The notes under the pieces: generated by a model
Told to the model about the DNA's origin: nothing
Seen by the model: only the letters and a program-made list of their open reading frames with translations
Database searches by the model: none
Shown: piece by piece, positions 11,183-22,930 of the stretch
Numbering within the stretch: the stretch's first letter is position 1
Layout of the letters: every line of letters starts with the position of its first letter
Assembly (NCBI GenBank): GCA_023213315.1
Contig: JAKCPI010011771.1
Span: 1-64,000 of the forward strand
Source of the DNA: Euborellia annulipes
Taxonomy: Eukaryota > Arthropoda > Insecta > Dermaptera > Anisolabididae
Length of the DNA: 64,000 nt
Direction: 5' to 3'
Translations under genes and position numbers: made by a program

Positions 11183-11430
11183 ATCCCACACAGCACAAAA
11201 TATTGCAGCAATGTTGCAGAAATATTGCGAATCTTGCTCAATATTGACAATATTGCAGCAACATTGGTGCAATGTTGCAAAAAGGCGGACATAGGAATAT
11301 TGCAACAATATTGCTGCAATATTCCTAGCTTGGAATATTGCCGCTGCAATATGCCAATATTTTGCAAGATTTGCAATATTGATTACAATATTTCTGCAAC
11401 ATTGCTGCAATATTTTGTGCTGTGTGGGAT
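11183..11430. mobile_element. 248-bp foldback MITE with ATATTGC motifs
   Basis: Ends ATCCCACACAGCAC and GTGCTGTGTGGGAT are exact inverted repeats. The complementarity continues through much of the element, built from repeated AATATTGC and GCAACATTG words. Open frames on both strands arise only from these short periodic words. Confidence 0.8.
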
Positions 11431-12040
11431 GTATGTATATGTCCTATAGAAATTCACAAATTTCAATGAATCTATTTAGAATTAAGTACACATGTAGTAC
11501 ATGGACTAGGGAGTAACGTAGTAATCAAATTTCTTCAATATGGGAAGCTGGCTTGGAAATTAGAGAAGAAGTTGGTAGCTCTGAGTCCCAGCTTTCCAGG
11601 TATACTACCAGGGCTGTGTGAGGAGCTACACAATCAGTTGAAAAAAAGAATAGAGCCCCTTTTTCTGTCCCCAGTCGTTACCCTCACTTGAACTCAAGAG
11701 CCTTCCTCAACATCTGAACACTCGCATTGCAACAAGAAATATCCTAGGGCCGAAGGCGAGCTAAGGGGTCCAGGGGGCGCAGGAAAGAAGAGAATTTCAA
11801 GCATGAGAGTTTAGAGTATTTTATTGTGAGTCTTAAATATTAAAATTTAACGGTATATAAATATTACTTACCAGCATGTTAAGTAAGCAAATGACATTTT
11901 CCTTAATACACTCGACTAATTGCTCAAAGTACTTAAAAAAAAAATGTATGGATAATGTTAGTAAAGAAAAGTTAGTTAATTACACTTGAAGTGGGATATC
12001 AATGAGTGTGGAGGCCATTATCAAATAAGGCCCTTGTCAC
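11431..12040. other. Mixed unique DNA
   Basis: 11560-11790 is more complex and GC-richer (CCCAGCTTTCCAGGTATAC, GGGCCGAAGGCGAGC) and may be a transposon relic, but no family could be assigned. Confidence 0.35.
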
Positions 12041-12470
12041 CCGAAATGACGATATTGCGTGGGAGGTCATCGAGGCTTGAAGAATAATAATTAATCGCTC
12101 CAAGCCAAATTGTTCAAATCCAGCCAGCCATCCATCATGAATGAAAGAAGAAGTTGACTTGCTTTCAAACCCCCCCCCCCCCTCTTTTCTCTTTTTTTAT
12201 GACAACTCATTTCTGTCTTTTGCCAAGCCCGCACACGAGAGCTACTCCTTCGGTGGTCATTATTATTATTTGACGATGATGAAGAGGAGGATGGCCAACA
12301 CAACGATGATCGTAATTCAATTAAAGGAAGCCAATTTGGCGAGACACCTGTTTCACGCCGTATGCGTTTTCTTGTTTAATTGTCCAGATAAATGGTACCC
12401 CATTGTGGCAGACCTCTTTGGAAGACAACAACACTTGGAAAAAAATATCTATTTATCGTAAATAAGAAAT
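12041..12470. other. Unique island, candidate regulatory DNA
   Basis: Non-repetitive within the window, with AATTAAT-type and ATTATTATTATT words. Contains a C12-type tract near 12171-12182. A 106-codon open frame spans it but has low-complexity composition and no domain. Confidence 0.35.
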
Positions 12471-13032
12471 AATATTGCCGAACATTTCTTCATAAATCTT
12501 TGAAAGAAAATTGAAGAAATTTTTTTTTTTTTTTTGTTATAAATCATTTGTCAATCATACTGTATTTTATTATTATTTATTTCAACTTTGGTATATTTCG
12601 GTTTTCAAATGGATTCGTCCTCAGAATTGAATTTGTTTTTTTTTTTATTGAGAACAGGTTGTTATGAGACCTGGAAGAAAGATGAAGGGAACTTATATAA
12701 ATTTTGAACAGATTCAAACCGCGCTCGTTTTATAGGAAATTTAATAAAAAATAAATCACATCTAAGACATTTGATTATCGTTTAGAAGATATGGCCATGA
12801 ATATGAAAAAAAATTAATCAGAAAAAAATTTTGTATGACACGCCAAGAAATTGCACGCCTGCTAAACAATGTTTTAGAATACTACAATGGGGATCATTTT
12901 TTCCAAATTTAATGTAGAAATATACAAAATTATGAGATTGAAGATATCTCTTACTATTCAAAAGATATAGTCAAAAATGTAAAAAAACAATCGACTAAAA
13001 ATTAGTTGTGGTTTATTTGTAAAAATTACAAC

Positions 13033-13064
13033 GTTTCGGCCACTCATTCTGTGGCCTTCTTCAG
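13033..13064 (-). ncRNA. Hammerhead-like motif, family D
   Basis: Minus strand: CUGAAGA, stem II GGCCAC/GUGGCC (6 bp, perfect), GAAAC, then UUGUAA/UUACAA that can form a stem III hairpin. The core allows any base at the fifth position of CUGANGA, so this is not automatically dead. Stem I is not evident. The same family is on the plus strand at 46139-46170. Confidence 0.6.
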
Positions 13065-13394
13065 GAACAATTCAGCAATAATTACATCTGTGACAATCTC
13101 AATTAAATTAGTTAAAAAAATTAGTTTTTTGTAATTTAAAATAAGGGAGTATTAAATTTTCATGATTTTGGAATTTTCTAGACGACAGCAGATGGTATTG
13201 AATCAAATTTAAAAAAAAAACGCAAATATCTAGCTTGTTTAAAAAGATGTTTAAAAAAATTTCAGAAAGAGTTTTTTGAAGTCACTAACAATTTAAAAGG
13301 AGTAAATATCTAATACCTTTATTAGATTTATAAATCTAATATTGTAACTACAAATTCAAATTAAAGCCTCCGATTTTATTACAGTTAATTAGAC

Positions 13395-13426
13395 GTTTCG
13401 AGAAAACTTTATTTTCTCATCATCAG
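13395..13426 (-). ncRNA. Hammerhead-like motif, family E
   Basis: Minus strand: CUGAUGA, stem II GAGAAAA/UUUUCUC (7 bp), GAAAC, then a weak ACG/UGU stem III before UA. Flanks (AAAGA before the core; CUCCGAUUUU-like tail) match the pair at 50189-50220 and 50561-50592. Stem I is not evident. Confidence 0.6.
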
Positions 13427-13912
13427 TCTTTCAAATTGTATCTGTCCCGGAGTTGTTAAAAGGGCACAATACATTTATTATGAATTCTCTTTATGAGTGA
13501 GTTTTTCATTGACTTGTTCAGTGAGAATGTCCTGTCATTGGTTAAAAAATTTTATATTTTGTCAAGAGGTACTGCATGTTATTTTCATTTTTGAATATTT
13601 TAATATTTGTATCGCCATAAAGTAAGCAACTATACAAAACTATTTCACAACAAACCATGCGAACGAAACTGCATCCTACGTGACTAGCTCTCTGGAAACG
13701 TTTTCAAAACCAAAAGTTTTTTAATTTACCTAGATGTTTTTCACGGGAAGACTTCCATCCAATCTTCTAACTAAAATTGTGCATATGCGAAAATGTAATG
13801 AGAGTCAAACCGACTTAAGAATCTAGAATTTAAACCCAATGGCCTATGGCTTAAACGGGTAAATAAATAAAAAAAAAAAAAATCTAGTGTTTATAATAAT
13901 ATGAGCTCTTAA

Positions 13913-14062
13913 GGGGGAGTAGGAGTGGCCGTCTAAACGTACAGCCCCGTACTTAAAAAAAACTAGACTATTAAAAGGAATTTTTCAATGCGGTTTTTTT
14001 ATGAATTAAATTCATAAGGGATTATTGGGACAGAGAGTTATAATTTTTTTAATGATTAATTT
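13913..14062 (-). mobile_element. TTAA-element fragment
   Basis: Follows TTAA (13909-13912) with GGGGGAGTAGGAGTGGCCGT and continues through AAACTAGACTATTA and GGGATTATTGGGACA, as at 2932. It is cut off after about 150 bp. Confidence 0.75.
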
Positions 14063-14836
14063 TCTGGGGTGAGTTCCAGTTTCACTCCCCAGGATAGGCC
14101 TCTCTCAAATAGAGTTGGATAATTGGATATTGCTTAAAAAAAAAAATAATAATAATAATTACCGTTATTATATTGATAATAAAAAAAAGGTGTAAATTTT
14201 TTTTTTATTATTATAATTGAAATTAGATTTTTAAATTGCTTGTCAATGGCTTCATATAAGGTGAAATGAATTATTTACTTTTTTTTAGATGAAGGGGAGG
14301 GGGGGGGGGGAGAAGTTTTTTTGAGTTTCCTTGATAATTGGCGGCTTTTGTCTCCTGGTTGCTTCTGCTGCTGTCAGAGGCTCAGTCCCTCGGGGGGCCA
14401 GGGCTAATTACAATAATAAGGCAGGGGGAAGGGAGACAGACCACTTCAATTGGAATTCCTTTCTGTGCCTTCAACTACCAAGACATCGACACCTGAGGGC
14501 AGAAGCCATCTCAGAAAAAAAAAGTCTGTGCTGCTCACTCACTCACTCACCCTCAACTCTTTAATTTTGGAGAATTTTTTTTTCCTTTTGTTTATAATAA
14601 TAACAAAGGATACCTTCGAAAATAAATTGATAGATGTTGCTTACTATTTATAAATAAAAACAAGCAGAAAGTGTTTGACTATTACATAACAAAGTGAATA
14701 TAATCTCTCTTTCATGAGAGAATAATATATGGACGATGTTATGCATGAAGGCACCAAGCGCCATTATGATAGAAATTCAGATATAGGGAAAAAGAAGATC
14801 TATCTCTTTATTTAAATCACAACATTTTTACGTCTT
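14063..14836. other. Unique DNA with a G tract
   Basis: Contains a T run ending in TTTAG at about 14289, resembling an acceptor, followed by a G-rich tract. 14330-14570 is GC-richer. No ORF with domain similarity; ACTC repeats near 14535. Confidence 0.35.
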
Positions 14837-15346
14837 TTTTACTTTCTCGTATAGAATATAAAGAGAAAGTATTGTAATCGTAAAAAAAATTCGACTTCGA
14901 GATTTTGATGTTTCTCCACGTTTTAGACCTCCCTGAGTCCAAAAATACCATTTTTGGCATTATGTCTGGGTGTGTGTGGGGGGGGGTGTGTGTGTGTGAA
15001 CACGATTGCTTAAAAACCAAAGCAGCTAGATCGATGAAATTTGGTATATGCTCCTTACACTAAAATTGTAGATTTCTATCAACTTTTGGAGTAAATACGT
15101 CACTTGGAAGTAGTCTACTTAAAAGTTTTTTCAGAAATTTCGAAATTTTCAATTTCTTTGTTATACTATGATAAAATACTCAATTTTAAAAAGTTTTTAT
15201 TCTTTGACATTTTTTCGAAAACTGAATAGTTTTTGAAATAATCACAAGAAGAAATAGAAAATATTCGTTAATTTTGATAAAAAATCAAAACAAAATCATG
15301 CAGGTGTCATTAAAAAACATGTAAATATAAACAAATGAATTTGTGA
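14837..15346 (+). repeat. HE-B copy 2
   Basis: Starts TTACTTTCTCGTATA with a short complementary AGAGAAAGT, then ATTCGACTTCGAGATTTTGA, a GT-rich tract, AACACGATTGCTTAAAAACC and the shared 3' block ending AATGAATTTGTGAAA. The most complete isolated copy of HE-B. Confidence 0.85.
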
Positions 15347-16935
15347 AAAACTCCTGTCGCTGAACCCATAGATAATTACAGCCACTTCCACTCTAGAAAA
15401 AAACAAATATTTTCTTTATAGAATAGATCAAAGATTCATATTCAACTGGTTCATCTTCTCAACAATTAATAAGGGATAACACTTTATGTATTATTTATCG
15501 TAAATGAAGCCGAAATGAAACAAAAATTAAATTATTTCCCAATGACTAGTAAATAAATGAAGCAAATATTTTCTTAAAAAAAAAAAAAAAACCCTGAATT
15601 TTATTTTTAATTAAAAAGGAATAAACATCTACAATCTCTAAAGTTGTTAATCTTTGAGGGCTAAAAACGAGAAAACTAGCAAATACCCTTTTTAAATGCA
15701 TAGAGTCTTGATAAGGGAAGAAGAAACAAATGAGAGAGAGGGAGGGAGAGAGAGAGAGAGATACATCGAGCTACTTATATAAATGAGAAGTTTAGTATAA
15801 TTTTTTTTTTTTTTTAACCCAGTAATTTATTTAAAAAAAAAGATCTCCGATTAATGATGGCAACATTAAAGTTTAATATACAAGTTTTGAAATTTTTTCC
15901 GCCCTTTTTGGAAAACGAGATTTTTTTCGCGCTGCTGAAAGTTTTTTTCCTTCTGCTGTAATCTTTTTTTTTTTCTTTAGATACGAGTCTCAAACGAATT
16001 TCCCCCAAAAATAATCGATTTTTTCCCTCAATAATCGATCGATTGTGAAAAATAATCGATTATTATTTTTTTTTTTATTATGCGAAAAGAGGAAAAAATT
16101 GCGAGAAAAAAGTCGATAAATTTTAATTAATTTTTTGTAATTTGAGAGACAAAATCCTCCCCCACATACCCCATTGGAACCAGATGGTCATGGGCATGTT
16201 TTTGAACTTTTCACCTCTCTAGACTAGCCTTCTGAAGAAATGTTAAGGCCAAAATATTCTTTTTCATCCCTCCAAATTCAATTCATGGCCCTAAGATTAA
16301 CGAAAAGGGGTGGAAATAAGTAGGGGGCTGTTCCCCCGAAAACGGTACGTGGTAGGGGAAACGGAGGTCATTTTACTTAAGAATCGGAAGGAATTATCTC
16401 TGGGCTTTATTTCTGCGAGTAGTGGGTAATTATTAGAGATATAGGCTATAAATAGAACAAATCTGCAGCCGAATTCGGAAATAAATTGAATAAATCTCAG
16501 TAATTAATCCCGTTTTCCATATTGAATGCTTCTTTCTCTCTTTCGCTATCTAGATATACGAGTGTTTATTAAGTCGGCCATTCATCAATTTTAATTACTC
16601 CCCCTCCCCCCCATCGATAGAATGAAAATCCAGGAGCTAAATTTGTTAAAAGTGGTACGTGCTCTGCCGCCCAGAGTCCATTCCAATCCATTGCTTGTAT
16701 CTCTAACCTCCCCCCACTCAGTCAGCTCCCAGCATCCGAGGTCATTAAGACAATGGGCGGCTTCCTTTGTCGGGAGCACCCAGCTTGTCGCTTTTTTTTT
16801 AACCTTTTGTTTTGTCATTTTTTTTTTTTAATTTAGGGGAAAGAAAAGAGAGGAGGAGAGAAAAAGGATCTGAATCTGAATTTGCACGACATCAAATTAA
16901 TGATTAGAAAAAGATTAAATAATATAAAAATACTG
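15347..16935. other. AT-rich DNA followed by a unique island
   Basis: 15720-15765 holds an AG-rich microsatellite. 16150-16830 is a relatively GC-rich, non-repetitive island (for example CATCCGAGGTCATTAAGACA near 16733) without a credible ORF; possible regulatory DNA. Confidence 0.4.
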
Positions 16936-16939
16936 TCAG

Positions 16940-17340
16940 TTTTACGTGAAGTTCGATCTTTCTTACGAAGTACAAGAGTAAAGTGTTCCGGTGCCAAAGG
17001 TCAAGGATTCGCATATACCAATCAATTGAAATAAATAGCGACGGGATCCAAATGGTCTCAAATGCCGAAAAAAAAAACAAATAAAAAAAATATGGCGTGA
17101 ATGGCGCACAGCACACAACTTTCTCTTACCGAAGGATACACCAGATTTTTTGTGTAGAGATATATTTAGTTTTCCTTAGCACCTAACCTTCAAACTTGAC
17201 CACGCAATTAATAGATGGGGCTGAACTAAGAATGTTTCCATTTCAGTAACGTGAACTTCAAAACAATTTCCACGAAAAATTTCACTGGTATACTTTTTAA
17301 AGAGCATCAAAAAAATAGTTGATTTATGAAAAATAAACAA
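16940..17340 (-). repeat. HE-A fragments with SINE-B scrap
   Basis: 17105-17150 holds the HE-A 3' terminal hairpin in reverse (CACACAACTTTCTCTTACCG ... CACCAGATTTTTT). 17240-17340 holds reversed interior sequence. 17013-17080 resembles SINE-B (CCAATCAATTGAAATAAATA). The fragments are shuffled and diverged. Confidence 0.6.
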
Positions 17341-17343
17341 AAA

Positions 17344-17427
17344 TTCTAATTTTATTTTCCTTTTTGTTTCAGGTAAGTTCCTGGATTTATTCTTCCCTTG
17401 TCTTGTTATTCCACTTTTTATGTGAGT
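17344..17427 (+). other. Candidate recursive splice site (ratchet point) 1
   Basis: CTAAT (17346-17350), a branch-point-like word, then a T-rich tract, then TTTCAG|GTAAGT with acceptor and donor directly abutting at 17372/17373. A second donor, GTGAGT, starts at 17422, which would define a 49-nt RS-exon. It sits in about 160 bp of unique sequence between HE-A fragments. Consistent with zero-length-exon recursive splicing of a long + strand intron; unproven without RNA. Confidence 0.6.
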
Positions 17428-17504
17428 ATATTTTGACTAATTCCACTTTTAAGCATAATAACCATGTTAGTATAAAATTTAAACTCAATTTAATTCTAAG
17501 GATG

Positions 17505-17600
17505 GTTGGCCAAAAATAAAGCGAATTTTGAGAAAATCGAAAACAAAACTGATGTGTGTCCCTGGTGCGGGCGTGTGGATCCCTCGATCATTTTTACTTG
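17505..17600 (-). repeat. HE-A variant module
   Basis: GCGAATTTTGAGAAAATCG matches reversed HE-A interior. It is followed by the GTCCCTGGTGCGGGCGTGTG module shared with 8990-9290 and 56150-56275, then ATCCAATACTTTCTC, the reversed HE-A start. Confidence 0.6.
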
Positions 17601-17626
17601 GGATGAATCCAATACTTTCTCTCTAC

Positions 17627-17627
<1 letters not shown>

Positions 17628-17682
<55 letters not shown>
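17628..17682. repeat. (TA)n microsatellite
   Basis: Uninterrupted TA dinucleotides directly left of the 17.7-18.7 kb palindrome. A shorter TA run lies at its right end (18652-18671). Confidence 0.95.
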
Positions 17683-17685
<3 letters not shown>

Positions 17686-17689
17686 CTTG

Positions 17690-18655
17690 AAGGTTTTACG
17701 CGACCGGATGTATGCGAAGATCAAGTTTTCTCGGGTTAAGTCGCGTGGGGTGCTGAGATTTACTCGACGTTTCGGCTCTCCTTTTGGAGCCATTTTCAAG
17801 AGAGAAGGAAGTTTTGAGGGTAATGAGTTGGAGGAGGTTGTTTACGGGGTCGCAGTCTTCCTGGTGCCCAGGTCAATTTGGAGGATGACTCACAGGCGTG
17901 GATTGGTCTCTGAGAACTGGAGGAAGGTTGGGTGTGTGTAATTGTGTTCGGTTTTAGGTTGACTACGGGCCTCAATCTGCCTAGGCCCCAAGTCGGTGTG
18001 TTGGCTGGTGTTTGATGGTGCCTCAGGGTCTGGGTTTGTCTCTGAGGAATAGGGGCAGTGGGCTCTTACGTTCTGCTATTTAGTCGGGGGGTGTTTGGTT
18101 TGGGTTGACTTTGGGGCCTCACCCTGCCTACTCCCAGGTCGAGAGTAACTGTTAGCTCTTGGTTCCCGGGAGTAGGTCAGCCTGCCTACTCCCCTGGAAC
18201 CAAGAGTAACTGTTACTCTCCGACCTGGGGGAGCAAGGTATAGCCAGGAACCAAAGTCACCCCAAACTTAAACAGCAAACCAGATCACCACAGGAATGAC
18301 CAACTGTCCGGATTCCTCAGGAGACAAACCCAGACACCAGAGGAGCCATCAAACACTCCACCAACACACCACTTGGGGAGTGAGAGTGATTGAGGCCCTG
18401 TAGTCAACCTAAACCGAACACAATTACACACACCCAACCTTCCTCCAGTTCTCTCAGAGTATCAATCCACGCCTCTGAGTCATCTACCAAATTGACCTTC
18501 GGGACTTCAGGAAGACTGCGACCCCGTAAACAACCCCTCCACCATTACCTCCCAACTTCCTTCTCTCGAAATGGCTCCAAAGGAGAGCCGAAACGTCTAG
18601 AGTGGGCCCCATCACCCCACGCGTTGAGACCCGAGAAAACTTGTTTTCGCATATA
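17690..18655. mobile_element. GC-rich ~1-kb palindromic element with hammerhead-like ends
   Basis: Two arms (about 17715-18175 and 18180-18652) are inverted and strongly complementary, with a centre near TAGGTCAGCCTGCCTACTCC. The outer arms carry GGCTCC...GAGCC plus GAAACGTC: minus strand 17769-17800, plus strand 18566-18597. The CUGANGA box is decayed. GC content is far above the flanks. Probably a Penelope-type foldback; open frames inside follow from the arms. Confidence 0.7.
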
Positions 18656-18675
18656 TATATATATATATATAAAGA

Positions 18676-19120
18676 TAGGCGTCGGACCTGGGGGGCAGCA
18701 AGGGTACATTGCTCCCCCCTCCCCCTGGCACCCCTCTAGGAGGAGGCAGAGGGGCAAAATGTCTTCTTTTATTTCATATTTTTTTTTAAAAATGATACAT
18801 TTTTACTTTTGTAAAATAAAATCTTCCTTTTAAATTAAAAAAAATTAAAGGAGTAAGAAATTCATTTTTTTCCAAAATATTTTATATAGACCTTATTGTA
18901 TTTCTAATTTCTAAAACATTTTATATTGAATTAAAGAAGAAAATTAAAAATATTTATTTCCTTCAAATAGTATAAATATAGCCTAAAAAATTTTTTTGAT
19001 AAAATCACAAGCAATTTTTTAAATTTTAATTTTATTAAAATTGTGATTTTATTTTTAAAATTTTTAAAAAAGTTTTATAGTAGATTTACTTTTTTGTTTT
19101 ATACTATTTGAACATAAAAT
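18676..19120. other. GC-rich scrap, then AT-rich DNA
   Basis: 18680-18765 (GGGGGGCAGCAAGG ... CCCCCCTCCCCCTGG) resembles interiors of the GGGG/CCCC hAT-type MITEs found elsewhere in the window, without clear ends. The rest is A/T-rich. Confidence 0.4.
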
Positions 19121-19124
19121 TCCT

Positions 19125-20020
19125 TTAATTTTCGGTGAATCCCTGTATTATACCGGGTGCTTTCGGTCACGTGATCCAAAGTGGCCACGCCCCCTTTGAG
19201 GCGGGCAAACCCATACGCGCTGGCCACTGGCCGCCTGGCGATGAAATGAATTCGGCACCCCGTGAAGTTTCAAAAACATGCTTTTTGTCTCTAACTGCTC
19301 CTGACCGAAGTAAGCTCGAGAATTCTCTAGTTGTTTTTAATTTTTTTTAATCTAAGGACACTCGAACTGTTATCGCAAGGTCGAACACTCACACTCGGGA
19401 CACACGCAAGTTTTTTCACACTAGTGTCGTCTTGTTCGCAACTTGGTCAGAGACCATTTAAGCCTTTGACGCTATCCGGTAGCCTTAAAAATTAAATTTG
19501 GGCCCATAGGGGGTCCGGCAAATTTTTTTTTAACCATTTGGTATCCGAATGGCTTCGAACCGAACGGTTTCGGACCGAGTAGCCTGGGTCGAAGCCGAGA
19601 ATTCCCTAGTTGTTTTTCATTGTTTTTTCATCTAAGGAAACCGATCTGCACCGAAAGGCCGAAACTATAAGACCGGGACTCCGCAATTTGTCTCTACACT
19701 AGTGATTCCTTTTTCTGGTCCAACCGTTCAGCTCGGAAGTAAGCCAACCGAAGCCGAGAATTCTTAGTTGTTTTTTTTTCTAATCTAAGGAAAACTCCGA
19801 ACTGTGACCGAATGGCCGAAACATTTGAGGTCGGGACCCCTGCCAAGGTGTTTTATACATGATCTATTTTAGTATTTATAAGACTATTTGCTTTTTGCAA
19901 TTCGCGCCACTTTGGCTTCGACTATAAAGAGGGCAAATATTCGGCCATTTCCGGGCCATCCTTCGCCTCCCAAGCTCAGCATGAATGAATGAATAAGCCA
20001 CGCCCCTCAAGACGACCGAA
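19125..20020. repeat. Diverged tandem repeat, GC-enriched
   Basis: A word group CGAGAATTC-(C)TAGTTGTTTTT followed by ATCTAAGGA and a CCGAA-rich segment occurs three times, starting at about 19317, 19596 and 19756. CGAAC/CCGAA/GGCCGAAAC words pervade the block. Unequal spacing suggests old tandem amplification with deletions. No coding frame persists through the units. Confidence 0.55.
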
Positions 20021-20689
20021 CACTATAATACAGATGAATCTAATTTTCTAAAAAAAAAAAAATTTTTGCCCTCCCCCCCTGATTCAAATTCGTTCCGGCG
20101 CCCCTGATATATATATATAGGTACGAGAAAGTAAAAATCAATCCTCAAAGCAAATAACGACCACCCAAATTCTATTCAATTTAAATAAATTAATACAAAT
20201 GACACCATAATTTTTAATATCCTCGACTAAAACCGTTAATAATTTCAGGCCTAAATATAAATTTTCATATTACCTACTTACTCCTAATTATTACAGACTT
20301 GTTATATTCATTAATCAGCTAATGAGTATAAAATTAGAAACGAGCAATTAGTCTAAAAGTTTGAGTGGATTTTTATGGCAATCATTTTGCATAAAGGAAG
20401 GGGAGGGGGAGGGGGAGGGGGGAGGGTCAGGCCTTTTATGTAGACTCAAAGTTAGAGCAAAGTAGCACATTAAAAGAAATAACTATGGCGAATTAACATT
20501 CTTCATAATTAGCAAATATATAAAGTTACATCTTCTGTTAATTTATCTAATTTTTAACCTAAAAGATTCTTTTTTTTTTTTTGTTTCTCACGAGCTGATA
20601 TTTTTTCTCCAGACTACTCCATCGTGACACAATGCATTTTATCCATGAATATATTATCTTTTTTTTTTTATTTATTAAAGAATTTTTTA
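20021..20689. other. AT-rich DNA with a G-rich tract
   Basis: 20120-20137 is a reversed HE-B-like start (GGTACGAGAAAGTAAAAA). A (GGGGGA)n tract lies at about 20398-20425. No gene visible. Confidence 0.45.
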
Positions 20690-21629
20690 GGGTCTATCCA
20701 TATCAAGTGATACAGAAATAAAATAATTGGTCGCTCGACCATTTTGTAAAAAAATAATTTTTTTTCCTAGATTCCTACATTATTTCTGAGTTCAAAAGTG
20801 ATTTTAAAAATTTTTTATCTCTATTGCTACTGCTACGGCGGCCATTTTTGTTTTGGGAAACGCGCTAATTTTGGCGTATTTAAGGGTTTGCGTTAACTTG
20901 TATAACTCGGAAACCATACACTCTAGAGTGATGAAACAAAAACCATTTTAATCAGGAAGAAACAGCCTAAATATTATGTCCAGTACATATTTACTGAAAT
21001 ATGCATCAAAAACAGACTGCAACCCAATCAACATTTGGGTAAGAAAACGGAAAAATTTCAATTTTTGAAGGCATATTACCTTTGGAAAGAATACAATCTC
21101 AGACTTGATTTTTTTTTGTGTGTAGCTATTCACTAGTACTGCATGTATATTAAATATCAACCCTGAGACTTAATTCCTTTAAGAGCTACAAATTTTTAAA
21201 AACTAAAATTTTTCAAAAAATTCAAACTTTGAGCCTCAATATCTTTGTTGGGACAAAGTTTAAAAATCTGAAATTTTTATCAGCAAACCCTCTTATGGTT
21301 GTTATACAGGTGTATAAATTTCATCTTTGAGATTTTGTTTTAAGCCAAGTTACAATATCATGAAAATCACAAAAAACCCATAAGCTCGGCCTATACCCCT
21401 AGTACTGTAGAGGGCTTAGATTAAGTTACAGGTGTAGGCAATTATTTTACTTAATGTAAATTTAACCTATTTAAAAGTAATGTCTTGCTTTTGATGTAAA
21501 ACAATTTGAGTGCCAACCCATTTTACTTATATATACACCCAGAAATTTATATATAGGCTATACATTGGGCCTGAGGATTTTTTAACAGAAAAAGTGGGCC
21601 TCGCATCAAAAAAGGTTGGGAACCGCTGG
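20690..21629 (-). repeat. Probable DNA-transposon relic with hAT-like end
   Basis: The right end, read on the minus strand, is CAGCGGTTCCCAACCTTTTT, the classic style of hAT termini. The left part (TAACTCGGAAACCATACACT region) is AT-rich without ORFs. Whether 20690-21500 belongs to the same element is uncertain. Confidence 0.45.
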
Positions 21630-21639
21630 TATAAGATAT

Positions 21640-22590
21640 AATCTCTTTCACGTTACAACGAAAAGAAATAAAATTTAATAAATTACTATCCTCCCCCCCC
21701 CGTTTCCCTCTCTCTCTTCTAATTAGAGAGAATGATTAATTTGGACGCTACATAAACAATCTTACATTTCTCGGTATTGACATTTTTTTATCGGCTAGAT
21801 TGTTCTAATTAATCACTTAACAGTTCTAGACAAACATAATTAAAAGATTTTTTTTTCTAATATTCAAGCTTTGTCTACAACTTGTAAATACAAGAATTGT
21901 CTCAAATTAGTAAGAAAGGCCAATTAAATGTTGTTGTTTTTTTGTTGTTTTGTCCTCGCGCAAAGGACTTGAAGTCGAAGAGAGAGATTCAAAATAAAGA
22001 TGTCATCTAAGCAATCATCGGTAAGAAGAGGGCTTTTAATATTTCTCAAAGTTCTCTTCTAATTAACTATTAAATATAAAATCCAGGAGCAAATAAAAAA
22101 AGAAGATATGATGACTCAAATGGCAAACGAGTCTTCATTATCCGAGTCATGTTTTCTTGGCATTTTTTCTTAAATGACCTCCTGTTTGAAGAGAATATCT
22201 CGCTTCGTTCATCGACTCAAACGAGCGATAGGGCGACCATAAGTCACGAGAAACAAATTTCCTTATTTGAACACTTTTTATAACGTCAAAATGATTAAGT
22301 TTATTTAAATGTGACTAAATACTTGAAGTACGGCTATGTTTAACTTTTTTTTTAATAAATTTATTTTTATAATTATCCATTGAAATCAGAATTTAGAATC
22401 TTTTTTCAATTCAGAGAGAAAAATTTTGAATTCATCATAACTTAGGACCGGATTTAATTTTATGCTTTTTTTGAGGTTTTATGCTTTTTTTCCTTCGAGC
22501 TCATTTGAACTTATTTTACTTTGGTATATTTACATAATTTTTAAAAATAATACAAAAACATTATGCCACAAAAAACGTTTATGTAAGCAG
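21640..22590. other. Unique AT-rich DNA
   Basis: 21690-22260 is non-repetitive within the window and has homeodomain-type TAATTA/ATTAAT and forkhead-type TAAACAA words, which prove little in AT-rich DNA. No credible ORF. Confidence 0.35.
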
Positions 22591-22594
22591 TGGT

Positions 22595-22700
22595 GCAGCC
22601 AGGGGGGGGGAGTTAGGGTTTTAACCAAGAGCGGATTTAGATAAGTTTCTCAGGAGGGAGGGGGGTAATCTGATGTGATTGGTCGCACAGCACCCATTTT
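22595..22700. repeat. G-rich hAT-type MITE fragment
   Basis: GCAGTGGTGCAGCCAGGGGG, AGCGGATTTAGA and a GGAGGGGGG tract resemble ends of the hAT-type MITEs at 32862 and 50273, but no intact inverted end or TSD is found. Confidence 0.4.
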
Positions 22701-22930
22701 TTTTCTTAATTTCGGTAATTTAAAGGTGCATTTTGTACTTGTTTACTAGAATATATATACAAATCAAATTTTTAAGTATTAATATTTAAAATTTTACATT
22801 AAAAATAAAATTTAATTCGTGATGAAGATCGGGGCAGCCTGGTGGATATTATTGAGAAAGATGAATAAATAAATCCGAAGCTGATGTTCAGGCGATTTAT
22901 TTGGTTTAATTCCTTCCGCTATAAGTCAAC

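Noticed and set aside
16215..16255. CTTCTGAAGAAATGTTAAGGCC as another hammerhead
   Set aside because: No closing stem II and no GAAA box at the right distance.
17528..17941. 137-codon open frame
   Set aside because: It starts in HE-A sequence, runs through the TA microsatellite (Tyr-Ile repeats) and into the GC-rich palindrome. No domain, no splice context.
18390..18833. 147-codon open frame, the longest in the window
   Set aside because: It lies in the right arm of the palindrome and crosses its TA run. The mirrored frame on the other strand shows it follows from sequence symmetry and GC content.
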